From contig CAJNYU010003546.1 in the NCBI GenBank assembly GCA_905331475.1, positions 7,432 to 71,431 of the forward strand: DNA of 64,000 bases. Reading direction: 5' to 3'. Both the position numbers and the translations under genes were made by a program. This DNA comes from Rotaria socialis (Eukaryota; Rotifera; Eurotatoria; Philodinida; Philodinidae). Positions 10,821 through 20,051 of the stretch are shown piece after piece; position 1 is the stretch's first letter, and each line of letters begins with the position of its first letter. Below the pieces are notes generated by a model, which saw only the letters and a list, made by a program, of their open reading frames with translations, had not been told where the DNA came from and ran no database searches.

Positions 10821-12044
10821 TCAATTCAATCGTGTCACTTTCCATTTCTGATCTAATCCATTATCAAATGTTCGTTGTACCATTTGTACACCTGCTTGTG
10901 CAGAACCATTGAGAATTGAAGCCACTTTTTGTGACCAAACATTAACGAACGATACAGTCTGATCATCATGTTGCATGATATGCCAAATTTGATTTTCTTT
11001 TAAGTTAAATGTATATTGCACTACTTTTGCATTATCATCTGTTTGCCAAGCATGAACATCGAGAACTTTACGACTATTAACATTGATTATTTTGTATTGA
11101 CTATTGCCAATATACTTTATATCCCATGTTTGCCATGCAGCACCTGTATAATTGTTTTGTACAACTAATATACGATCTTGCATTTGACCAGATTGAACTT
11201 CAGCTGATAAATTAGATTTGAGGTTTATTATTGTGTAACGACCATCATACTTTGGTGACCACATTTCTACACTATCAATTAATAGAGTTTGTGGATAATC
11301 GGTGGCATTCAATGATGGTATCGATGGTGATCGACCACCGACACCCAATGCTAAAACTAATCTCATTTCAGTTATTTGTGTCAATTCAGTTGATTGAACA
11401 AATGATCTTAAAGTAATATTATCGTAGAAAAATGTGACTTTGTCATAACCCCAATCGATTGAATACGAATGCATATCATTACTATTATCACCCAATGAAC
11501 GTGCAGTTCCACTAACTGAAGCACGTGATCCAGATGGAGATGTATATTGAAAAGAGTAGCCAATATTTTTTCGATCCTCAAATATGTCCATAGATAATAT
11601 GGGCAAAGTTTCATCAGTTGGAACGAGCATTATCATTGGCCAAGTACTTTTTGCTGGCGGAGCTTGCATACGTATAACAACTAAGCCACGAGTTAAACTG
11701 ATACGACTATTCATATAAATGGCGCCCGATGTATAATCTAGATCGACAAGACCATAATCAGCTGTATCAATATTCGTTATAGTTGTTGATCGCATGGCAA
11801 TTGCTGTCAAGTTGACTCGATTATTCGATATAGATACTTGGCGCCGGGCCATATTTGCTCGATGGTTATAAAATGTTCCCCATGGATAATCGGAATTCCA
11901 TATGGAACCGTTAAGTCTAGGTCCACTATCAAATGAATCTTCGAAGACTATTACAAGATCATCTCGATCAATACCCAGTGTATTTTGAAGATTGAAAACA
12001 ATAATCGCGACTACCAAAAGCGTTGATAAACGGCTTAAGGACAT
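10821..12044 (-). CDS. secreted GH16-like protein with C-terminal ricin-type lectin domain
   Basis: Single-exon frame of 407 residues from the ATG at 12044. Residues 1-24 form a signal peptide (LSTLLVVAIIVFNLQ core). Residues about 30-262 follow the GH16 beta-jelly-roll: FEDSFDS and WNSDYPWG at the start, STWPMIML (133-140) in place of the usual GxWPAFWML, and PILSMDIFE (148-156) at the catalytic strand. GH16 enzymes need E-x-D-x-x-E; here the first glutamate, the nucleophile, is Ser151, while Asp153 and Glu156 remain. Residues about 268-407 are a beta-trefoil with three QxW motifs (QTW 305-307, QIW 352-354, QKW 399-401), as in ricin-B/CBM13 lectins. The likely role is secreted beta-glucan or galactan binding; hydrolysis is doubtful without the nucleophile. 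There are no introns, so a horizontally acquired origin is possible but unproven. Confidence 0.85.
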   Translation of the reverse strand: MSLSRLSTLLVVAIIVFNLQNTLGIDRDDLVIVFEDSFDSGPRLNGSIWNSDYPWGTFYNHRANMARRQVSISNNRVNLTAIAMRSTTITNIDTADYGLVDLDYTSGAIYMNSRISLTRGLVVIRMQAPPAKSTWPMIMLVPTDETLPILSMDIFEDRKNIGYSFQYTSPSGSRASVSGTARSLGDNSNDMHSYSIDWGYDKVTFFYDNITLRSFVQSTELTQITEMRLVLALGVGGRSPSIPSLNATDYPQTLLIDSVEMWSPKYDGRYTIINLKSNLSAEVQSGQMQDRILVVQNNYTGAAWQTWDIKYIGNSQYKIINVNSRKVLDVHAWQTDDNAKVVQYTFNLKENQIWHIMQHDDQTVSFVNVWSQKVASILNGSAQAGVQMVQRTFDNGLDQKWKVTRLN

Positions 12045-12080
12045 TTTTTTTCTAATTCAGATCAGCGCTTTTCTTGCCAC

Positions 12081-12089
12081 TATATATAT
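12081..12089 (-). promoter_or_regulatory. TATA box of the GH16-like gene
   Basis: TATATATA lies about 37 bp upstream of the ATG at 12044 on the coding strand. The implied 5' UTR is very short. The call rests on position and sequence only. Confidence 0.55.
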
Positions 12090-12520
12090 GCTTTTGTTGA
12101 TGCATTGTGAGAAAATAAATCACATGACAATCACAGTCAGTGACTACAATTTGCAATGATTCAATTCGCGCCTATTTCACTCGTCTGAAATTATAGTCCA
12201 ATTTTTTATAATAAAAATAAAAGTAGGATAGTGATGCTATGTGTTCGTTATTATATGAATTAATTTTAAATATATGATAAATTAATTATGGATGAACATA
12301 TTTGCTCATTCAATTAAACGAGACCTGGCCAATTCTAATTAATCAGTTGGTTATTAAGGTTCCGACACTATATTTTATTTCAAAACTACCAGACGAGTTA
12401 AAGTGAGTGCAACACACAGTATTTTTAAAATAACTCAACAGAGATATATTGTCTGATCTTGATTACGTTAAAAAATTGAAAATAGCAATATAATGCGTGC
12501 AAAAGTTTTTTGTAGTTATC

Positions 12521-12950
12521 CCCAAGTAAGCAAAAAACGAAGGGAGACTGCCGACGTGACTAGTCAGAAATGTCCGCAGCTGCCGTCAAGTCTAGTCTGG
12601 AATGTCTTGCATACCCGTCTTGTCTAGTCAGCTTAATGAGGAGTGTCTTGCAAACACGTCTGTACTAATCTGAAATGTCCTTGAGCCCAGTCATGTCTAG
12701 TCCAGACTAGTAAGAAGATTAAAACAGAGGTTACACGGTGGATTTGAACATCCAGCCCGAAAGTGTTCAAGATATGACGGATATCATGGCGGCAGTCTAG
12801 GATACTGAGATAGACTGCCGTAAGTATATATAGTCTAAACTTATATGTTGACTCCCATCCATGCATAGAAAATGAGAAACAAGCCGACGTAAACGGTATT
12901 GACTAGTCTGAAGCATCTTTTGGACACCTCATGACTAGTCCGTTGTTAAG
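12521..12950. mobile_element. partial copy of GACTAGTC-rich TIR element
   Basis: It starts CCCAAGTAAGCAAAAAACGA and matches the left half of the complete copy at 55580-55824 for about 120 bp (through CAGCTTAATGAGGAG). It then carries further GACTAGTC/GTCTAGTC repeats to about 12950. No matching right terminus was found, so the right boundary is approximate. Confidence 0.6.
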
Positions 12951-13521
12951 AAGTGTTTATTTTACTCAATGCTTATCGAATTTTTTTCTAGCTAAAAGGA
13001 CAATTAGAGAGTCTGCTGTAATCAATAATGCATTCGAAAAGATAATATATTGCGTGCATCTCTGTCTTGATATATTTTATTTTATTTTATTTTGCATTAG
13101 CTAATGCTAAAAGTTTAAGAGTGTGTCAAAACATAAAATAGTAGGGGTTAGTACTAACAACAAAATTCATCTCGTATCTGGGAGTGCTAATTTACATATT
13201 TTTTTTCAAAATAAGAGACGTACTAAATTTTAAAAAATTGAGAAGCATCTAAATCTTTTCATATAATACTATTATGTTAGTTTATTTTAAATATTAATTC
13301 TAATAATTTAAAATAAACCAAAAAGCTTGTTAGCGCAGCCCCTTTGGGGCTAAAATGTGGAACTCACATATATCCCTTCGGCTTACTAAAATAATTCAAA
13401 ATAATTCATCTGAAAAATCTACCCTGATTTCCAAAACCCATAATTAGATCATTGCCTATTTGCACTTATGTGTGTAATTGAGTATTAATTGTTAGCTCGT
13501 ATATTTAATAATGGCAGAGAC

Positions 13522-13580
13522 TAGTTGCTATGGTCTGTAATGGTACCCTAAGCTAGTTACTATGGTCTGTAATGGGCAAG
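13522..13580. repeat. short direct repeat CTAGTTRCTATGGTCTGTAA
   Basis: Two close copies of CTAGTTGCTATGGTCTGTAA / CTAGTTACTATGGTCTGTAA, with further CTGTAATGG echoes downstream to about 13685. Probably part of a degenerate repeat; nothing coding. Confidence 0.45.
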
Positions 13581-13954
13581 TATAGCTTTTTCGTGTAGTC
13601 TGTAATTAAAAAGGGAAGAAATAGCAGCCTAATTAGTCAAGCTTCTAATTAGCACAATTTTAAACTCATTAATGTCTGTAATGGGGAGGGGATGGGGATC
13701 CGCAAAAATCTCGCCTTTAAACTTACACTCACCATTTTCTTCGAAAATATATGTGAATTCCACAAAATATAGAACAACTGTGTTTTTCAACTAAGCACAA
13801 TTTTATGAAATTGTATAATAATGAACTTTTACGGGTAGCATAGAAAAACTTTTTAGCACAATCATAGATTGATAGCTTTTGATGATAGATTAACAAACTC
13901 TTTCAGTATAAGCGCAGATCACTAAATTCTTCTGCGTACATTTACAAACCTTTT

Positions 13955-14422
13955 AGGAAACATGATAAGCCCTTCTGGATACCTGTAAAATAAAAAATCC
14001 TTTTTGTAATAATAAACCCTTTTCGGAATAATAATAAACCCTTTTGGATAACTGTAAAATAAAAACCACTTTTGGTGCAACTGTAACACAAAAAACCCTT
14101 TTAGAAAAACTCATAAACCCTTTTGAATAACTGTAAAATAAAATAAAACTTTCTGGATTAATAATAAACCCTTCTGGTACAACCGTAGAACAAAAAACCC
14201 TTAGGCGTCCACTGATAAACCCTTTTTTCCCAACCGTATCGTAGTAAACCTTCATACGTAGAACAATATATCTTTCTCCTTTCATCTTGATATTATAAAT
14301 CCTTTTTATCGTCAAATACCCGTTGTTTCATAAATCGTTTGCTTCATAAACCCTTTTAGAGTTTATGAGAATTTGCTGTAAGTGCAAAGATTTAATATTC
14401 TACTTCTTTTTTTACAGTGTAT
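13955..14422. repeat. AAACCCTTTT repeat element with a CACTGTAAAAAAA end
   Basis: About a dozen imperfect units around AAACCCTTTT, spaced roughly 30 bp (for example 14025-14250). The segment ends at TTTTTTTACAGTGTA (14408-14422), the reverse complement of the TACACTGTAAAAAA-type terminus seen at 16073. I read it as a non-autonomous inverted-repeat element; its left end is not resolved. The open frame across it on the minus strand is a by-product of the repeat. Confidence 0.5.
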
Positions 14423-14770
14423 TTCAAACTAAGATAAGGGACGAGCATAATATATCAATGAAAAGTACTCATTACAGTGTACTGAATTGTGCTCCTTGAA
14501 AAACTTACTAATGACAGATGATGCCATATATAACTATTGCCCTGACATGTCTTCAAATGATCGTACAGAGTAATTTCGATCGAAAATGAATATTTTCTCC
14601 TTATAAGCAGTTTATCGTGTTTATTCATTTGTTTTTTCTGATCAGATTCATCTTTCAATCTAGCTAAAATAGTACTTTCATTTTTGATTACCAAAAACAA
14701 ACTTGCATCTAAAAAGAAAAAACAGAATCACAACAGTTGTGCTTTCATTTTTAGAAACGAAATAGTTCGT

Positions 14771-15388
14771 TCAAAATGCCGTTCGTAGTCGACTTTCGAG
14801 GTAGATAGCAACGTTCGGATGCTTCGCTACTTTTTGACCGTTAGTTTTTAACCATGGATACTGGTCAAGTATATTAGCATCGACTTCCAGAATATTTTCC
14901 AGCACATCGTACACGCACAAATCAGCGAAAGTCAGATTTTTACCGACGAAGAACGAACTACCCTCATTGTAGGCTTTAGCCAAGGTTTCAAGATTACGTA
15001 GATGTTTCGGTAATTCGTTAGCAAAGAATTCGTCAATGCTTGCTTTTTTCTGAGGTTCCTCTTGATACCAAATAATGGGCCCGAATTTATTAAGAAGATC
15101 CGTAGCTGTATCAGCAACAGCTTCGACTTTTGCTTGTTCTAAATTGTCTTTGCCTGTCAGATGAAATTGACGAGCAAGAAAGCGAGCAATAGTCATTGAT
15201 TGTGGCAATTTAATACCATCGATTTCGAGTACTGGTATCTGACCGAGAGGCATTTCGGACTTGTGCGACGGCCATTCGTTTTTCTGATATCGTATATCTT
15301 CGAACTTTTGTCCAGCAGCAGCCAAAATTAGGCGAGAAATTTCACCCCGACCACGGCCATCGAAATAATATAGTTTGTAAGTTGACAT
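14771..15388 (-). CDS. sigma-class glutathione S-transferase
   Basis: 205 residues from the ATG at 15388. The frame stays open upstream to a non-ATG codon, but the TATA box at 15475-15484 would place transcription start inside that extension, which favours 15388. The N-terminal thioredoxin fold shows the catalytic tyrosine Tyr8 ([16 protein letters not shown]), the cis-proline loop QIPVLE (50-55) and the glutathione gamma-glutamyl site QSM (63-65). The C-terminal all-helical domain holds the NLTFADL hydrophobic-staple/N-capping motif (151-157). Length matches sigma GSTs (about 200-210). It would conjugate glutathione to electrophiles or isomerise prostaglandin-type substrates in the cytosol; it is probably a stress/detoxification enzyme. 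No defect is visible. Confidence 0.92.
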   Translation of the reverse strand: MSTYKLYYFDGRGRGEISRLILAAAGQKFEDIRYQKNEWPSHKSEMPLGQIPVLEIDGIKLPQSMTIARFLARQFHLTGKDNLEQAKVEAVADTATDLLNKFGPIIWYQEEPQKKASIDEFFANELPKHLRNLETLAKAYNEGSSFFVGKNLTFADLCVYDVLENILEVDANILDQYPWLKTNGQKVAKHPNVAIYLESRLRTAF

Positions 15389-15474
15389 TAAGATGTATGC
15401 GTGCGCTTGCGCTCGAAGACAGACAAAAAGAAGGAATATGCAACGATAAGGTGTCGCATTCAAATCAATAATAG

Positions 15475-15484
15475 TATTTATATA
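15475..15484 (-). promoter_or_regulatory. TATA box of the glutathione S-transferase gene
   Basis: TATATAAATA on the coding strand, about 87 bp upstream of the ATG at 15388. It decides against the upstream in-frame extension as coding sequence. Confidence 0.6.
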
Positions 15485-15798
15485 CGTCGAGCAACAACAA
15501 TAGAGTAAGAAAAGTATCTTGCCACGCCGTTTTTCTTTCTAGCCAATGAAAGAAGGACAACGAAAGAGAAAAGAACAAGAATGGATTGATAACATGTATT
15601 TTTGTCATTTTACTGTCTTCAAGGTGAGTCCTATTAAACTTCGAGCTACCACGACGCGTTTCGACCTGGCTGGGAATCTTATCAGGTTGTTTCCACTGAA
15701 CCTGCGTAACTCCAACTCGAAATCGAAAATTTCAAATAAAATATCCAATATTCTCGATAAATAAGCAGCACAAATTTAAAGAACAAGTGAGTTCTATT

Positions 15799-15843
15799 AA
15801 AGGACGGGGGTGGATTGGTCCACAAATCGGCCCTATTTGAAAA
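15799..15843 (+). repeat. dispersed repeat, inverted partner at 19242-19287
   Basis: AAAGGACGGGGGTGGAT, then about 12 variable bases, then CGGCCCTATTTGAAAA. The reverse complement of 19242-19287 reads AAAGGACGGGGGTGGAT ... CGGCCCTATTTGGAAA. They form an inverted pair 3.4 kb apart. Confidence 0.6.
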
Positions 15844-16072
15844 TCATTTCGGAAATTTTTTCCACTTTACAATATATGCTTCCCCCTTTAACACTATGCC
15901 AGTTTCCATGTACATGGACGATTTTCGTGGACACTTCATGGAGTATTCAATGGAATACGTCATAAGCCTGCTGTTTCTTCTTCACTTTGCATCATGTGGT
16001 ACCTGTAATCATCATTTCATTCCAATCTGGAAGTGTCATTTTTTCAGAGTAGATAGAACTCATTATGAGCTG

Positions 16073-16270
16073 CACTGTAAAAAAACAGCGTAGATTAATA
16101 AGCCCTTCAAAACGATTTATTGGTCTCAAAAACCCTTTCATATACCCCTCTTGACCATCAAATGCCCTTTTTGCTCATAAACCTTAGAAAGCGTATTTTA
16201 TACGTCGTAAATTCATAAGCCCTAGAGGGTATATGAACAGTCAAATACCCTTTTAGCAGTCAAGAGAGGG
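16073..16270. repeat. AAACCC-type repeat element, second copy
   Basis: It starts with GCACTGTAAAAAAACAGCGT and contains AAGCCCTTC, AAACCCTTTC, AATGCCCTTTTT and AATACCCTTTT units like those at 13955-14422. Together the two flank the GST gene with their CACTGTAAAAAAA ends facing it. The right boundary is approximate. Confidence 0.45.
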
Positions 16271-16749
16271 TCCACGAGAAAACCGGGTAAAAAATGGGTA
16301 CATGGCAGGGGAAATTTTTTTATTTTTTTATTTACCTATCTTAAAACAAAGGCCTTATGGAGTTATTACTAAATCCAAATATTAGCTTCATCGGATCATC
16401 CTTTGCTGAATTATGACCCAGGCCACGATAACATATCCTATTGAACTGTCACTTTTTCTTATTTTTCAGTATTATGTAAAATTCATCAACTTTTTCAGAA
16501 ATTAACATAGTACAACTTATACCAAAAGAAAAAGCATCTTTTTTCTATCGATTCCTATATCTTTTGGCTTCAAACAAACATCATGTTAGGAGTAAAGGTG
16601 TCAAAGCCATGGTTTTTTTGGTCAAAAAAAATATGTTCTTTTTACAGTATTTTCATGGCTTTGGTTGGAAAGAGAGAGTTCCCCATATATCTTTTGACAC
16701 TAAAAGATAGCCCGTAAAAAACTGCACCTTTTGATGTAAAAATATCTTG

Positions 16750-16823
16750 AGGGTGTGGGTGTGGGTGTGGGGTGTGGGTGTGGGTGTGGATGTGGGTGCG
16801 GGTGCGGGTGCGGGTGCGGGTGA
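16750..16823 (+). repeat. interstitial telomere-like array (GGGTGT)n
   Basis: About twelve units of GGGTGT grading into GGGTGC. TGTGGG is the telomere repeat reported for bdelloid rotifers. It is preceded by CTTGA, as is the similar array at 33575. The GGGTGC variant at its right end suggests local slippage. Confidence 0.8.
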
Positions 16824-16895
16824 GATAGTAACTCTTGCTGCTACCTCCACCACCAGCAACAACCACTCCCAAGCCACACCCACAACCAAGCCCCA

Positions 16896-17395
16896 ACTGA
16901 TCACATATTCCGGTTCCTGGACCTCGATAACCTAGTACGAACTAACCTCAGAATTTTCCTCCGAGTTAAAATAAAAAATCTACCATTTCAGCTTTTTGCT
17001 CTGGGTGGGACCGATTTTCTGACCAATGGGAACCGCAAGCGAAAAACTGATCACATATTCGGGTTCCTGAACCTCGATAACCTATTACAAAGTGTCATCA
17101 GAATTTAGCTCGGAGTTAAAATAAGAAATCTACCATTACCGCTTTAGACTCTCGGGTCGACCTATTTTCTGACCAATGGAAGCCCGCCGCGAAGACCTAA
17201 CTACATGTTCGGGTTGCTGGACTCCACTAACCTATTACAAAGTGTCATCAGAATTTAGGTCGAAGTTGAAATAAAAAATCTACCATTACAGCTTTTGACT
17301 CTGGGACTGACCCATTTTCTGACCAATGGAAGCCCGCCTCGAAAAACTAACCACATATTCGGGTTCGTAGACCTCACTAACCTATTACAAAGTGA
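16896..17395. repeat. 150-bp tandem repeat, about 3.3 copies
   Basis: Units start at 16896, 17046, 17196 and 17346, exactly 150 bp apart. Each carries CACATATTCGGGTTC near its start and TTTTCTGACCAATGG near its end. Divergence between units is visible but no indels were needed. No open frame runs through it. It lies just right of the telomere-like array at 16750-16823. Confidence 0.85.
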
Positions 17396-17887
17396 CATGA
17401 TAATCAATCAATGGATTCCATCGGATTGAGGATTTCAATTCATTGTGATGATTTCAATTCTATTTAGGATGAAAATCAAATTGAAGTCGGAATAATCGAG
17501 AATAACGACATGATAATTAATCAATGGATTCCATCGGATTGAAGATTTCAATCGATGATATGGATTTAGATTAGATTTCAGATTAAAATTCGATTGCTTC
17601 TTTAACAATTACTATTAACCGGATGATAATCCTCTGGCCGATTGAATATTATTGGAAATTATAATCGATTGATCGATTATTAGTGGATTTGTTCGCTATA
17701 ATCAACTGTTGTGCAGAGTAATCGTTAATAATCGATTGAGTGGATTAAATTTACATCTGATTGTGAGATTTTAATCGATTGTCATCCGATTTTTTTGGAA
17801 AACTTGGATTTTTTAGTGTATTAATCGGATTTTTAAGGTGGCAATCCGAAATAATCCGGATATTCGAAGAAATTTTTTTCAGTGGGT
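17393..17887. repeat. AATCGATT/GGATT-rich repeat with a 114-bp-spaced direct repeat
   Basis: GACATGATAATCAATCAATGGATTCC... at 17393 recurs at 17507 almost unchanged for about 45 bp. The rest is rich in AATCGATT and ATCCGATT. The right end AATTTTTTTCAGTGGGTA resembles MITE termini in this window (TACCCAC / CACTG). Probably a degenerate non-autonomous element. Confidence 0.45.
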
Positions 17888-18190
17888 ATTGACAACACAT
17901 CAACAGCGTAACATTTAAATGAAACTATGCTAGAAGAAGGCTAACGATTGCCTAATGTTCAAGAAGATTGATTTAGTATATATATAACTCATGATGAAAT
18001 CGGTTAGAATCATGATTAGTATTGAACAGTTATCATTATCGTTTTTTTTTGTCTGTTTCTCTCAGTGTTTCGAGTTCATTTTAGTTCAATGTCGTACCCT
18101 TATTTTTTTTAATCTTTTCTCAGTTCACTCTTCCTTACATGTTTTTCTTTTTTCTTTTCTTGTGTAGACGCTCGGGAGCGCGTCTCCATT

Positions 18191-18693
18191 AAGGGGGAGT
18201 GTGTGCCAAGAAGTACATCCGCGTAAAGGACTAGATTAGATAGGGGTTACATGAACCGCCGGACATCCACGTGTAAGTCATAGAGATGATGAACATACTG
18301 CAGTGACGTAACACATAATCGTCCACTGAACAGTGCGTAATCTTTCTGTGTATATTTTCTCTCTAGATAACTTTCTCTTTCTCCGTATCCCATTCTCTAT
18401 CAATAACTTTTGTCTCTATGTATTTTCTTCTCTCTCCGTTCTCTTCTTTCTTGGTAGCGTATATAAGCGTGTGTTTTGTATTAGATGGATACACTTGGAT
18501 GTAGAGTATAGTTGAATGAACATCGTGTAGTAAAACACTAAACTATGCCTCTCCACTTGTCATAACGAATTAGAATAAAGTTGTGCTTTATAATACAATC
18601 GTATGTATTCGGTTGTATTGAAAGACAACACACAGAACTCATTTTGGACAAGAATAAACTCATCGTGTGGAATTGTTGTTAATATTATACACA
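18191..18693 (+). mobile_element. possible copia-type LTR with polypurine tract
   Basis: AAGGGGGAG (18191-18199) followed at once by TGTGTGCC resembles the polypurine-tract/3'-LTR junction of Ty1/copia elements. The next 494 bp contain a TATA-like GTATATAAG (about 18457) and AATAAA-type poly(A) signals (about 18573 and 18650) and could end at TACACA (18693), giving TG...CA. No pol frame precedes it and no second LTR was seen. It could be a 3' remnant; boundaries and identity are tentative. Confidence 0.35.
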
Positions 18694-19241
18694 TAGTGGC
18701 TAAAATATATAGCTGATACTGATCTACACTTTGTTGTCCATCATCCTATCAGGATATATACGCAATTCTATATATCTCGATAGTTATNGAAGTAGCAAAA
18801 GTAGAATTCAATTTTTACGGCATGAGACAAGGCACATTTCAACGATACTCTCATACCCGATAGAAATTATAAACATTTGATGCTCACTCTATCTTTCAAT
18901 TAGACTTATCCAAAGCACTTTTTCACTAGCAATTATTCGAATATTAACGGAATTTCCTCGCACGCGATAACACACACCTATGCTGAAAAAAATAAGTTTT
19001 TTTATGGTTTTGTTCAGCATTTAGTGCCACATTCAATGATATATAATTGGGTTATCAATAATAACTTTTAAGTGCACTTTATAGTCAATTTATCCGGTAT
19101 ATAACTCTGGTATAAGCCGTATAAGAGATATCACCTGGCTCGCAGGAAAAAAGTGGAAGATTCGCAGAAATGTTTATTGATTCGTCGTTTTGTATTAATT
19201 TCTTTTCGAACTATGTATAGTTAATAGGGGTTTCACTATGG

Positions 19242-19287
19242 TTTCCAAATAGGGCCGTTTTTGCTAGCATATCCACCCCCGTCCTTT
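19242..19287 (-). repeat. dispersed repeat, inverted partner at 15799-15843
   Basis: Reverse complement of the 15799-15843 repeat with the same two conserved blocks. It abuts the palindrome TTCGCCAATTGGCGAA. Confidence 0.6.
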
Positions 19288-20050
19288 CGCCAATTGGCGA
19301 ACTCGTATGTCAGATATAATTATGTTTTTTGGCGAATTTCATATGCTACTTCGCCAATTACACTGAGTTGCGTTGCAACTCAGTTACAATACTTGATACC
19401 TGTACTAATCAAACTAAATTTTGCAGTTGTACATATGTGTATAAAGAAAGGGTGAATAATGTGACAGTTTTTACTTGGTGCGACATGCGCTGTGCGTTAT
19501 CTGTGGACGTATATTTTTAACTGGGAGGCAACACATTGTATGTCCATGTTTTTTAACATTAAAAATACGGCACAATTGACCGTATACGATTGGCTACATT
19601 CTCGTTAGAGAGAAATATTTGTTATAAAGTTCGCTTCTGTTTATGTATTTGTGAATTAACTAATATTACAATAAACACATAAAATTATCGTTATGGTTGT
19701 AAGCGAACAAGGAGGATATTCGTTCGCTATATCCATAACACATATATCACATGAAATTTGTCTCAATTAGAAAAGACTAATCATAATTATAAAATTTAAA
19801 AACTATTTGTTCTAATATATACACCTAAATTATTTGTCTCTTATTTAAAATAAAAAGAAATTAAATAAAAATATATAATAATACTGACTCAGTTGAGTCG
19901 TACGTTTACTAAGTATAATTGGCGAATCTGTAAGTCGAAAATGCTTTTTCTTTTGGCAAATTTCCTCACGAATTTCACCAATTGGCGAATTTCCCCACGA
20001 ATTTCGCCACGGGCGAATGTACTGTTGGCGAAAAGAGGAATTGGCGAAAT
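19286..20050. mobile_element. TTGGCGAA-rich repeat element
   Basis: Both ends are rich in TTGGCGAA/TTCGCCAA. The left begins with the perfect palindrome TTCGCCAATTGGCGAA (19286-19301); the right (19918-20050) has at least six TTGGCGAA/GGCGAA copies. The middle is AT-rich and non-coding. The right end meets the 5' truncation point of the PLE copy at about 20052, so one inserted into the other or they mark a breakpoint. Confidence 0.55.
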
Positions 20051-20051
20051 T

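Noticed and set aside
13953-14315. 120-residue minus-strand frame with repeated F/Y-rich units
   Set aside because: It follows the 30-bp AAACCCTTTT repeat; composition reflects the DNA repeat.
16642-16935. Valine/glycine- or histidine/threonine-rich frames
   Set aside because: Translation of the telomere-like GGGTGT array, not a gene.
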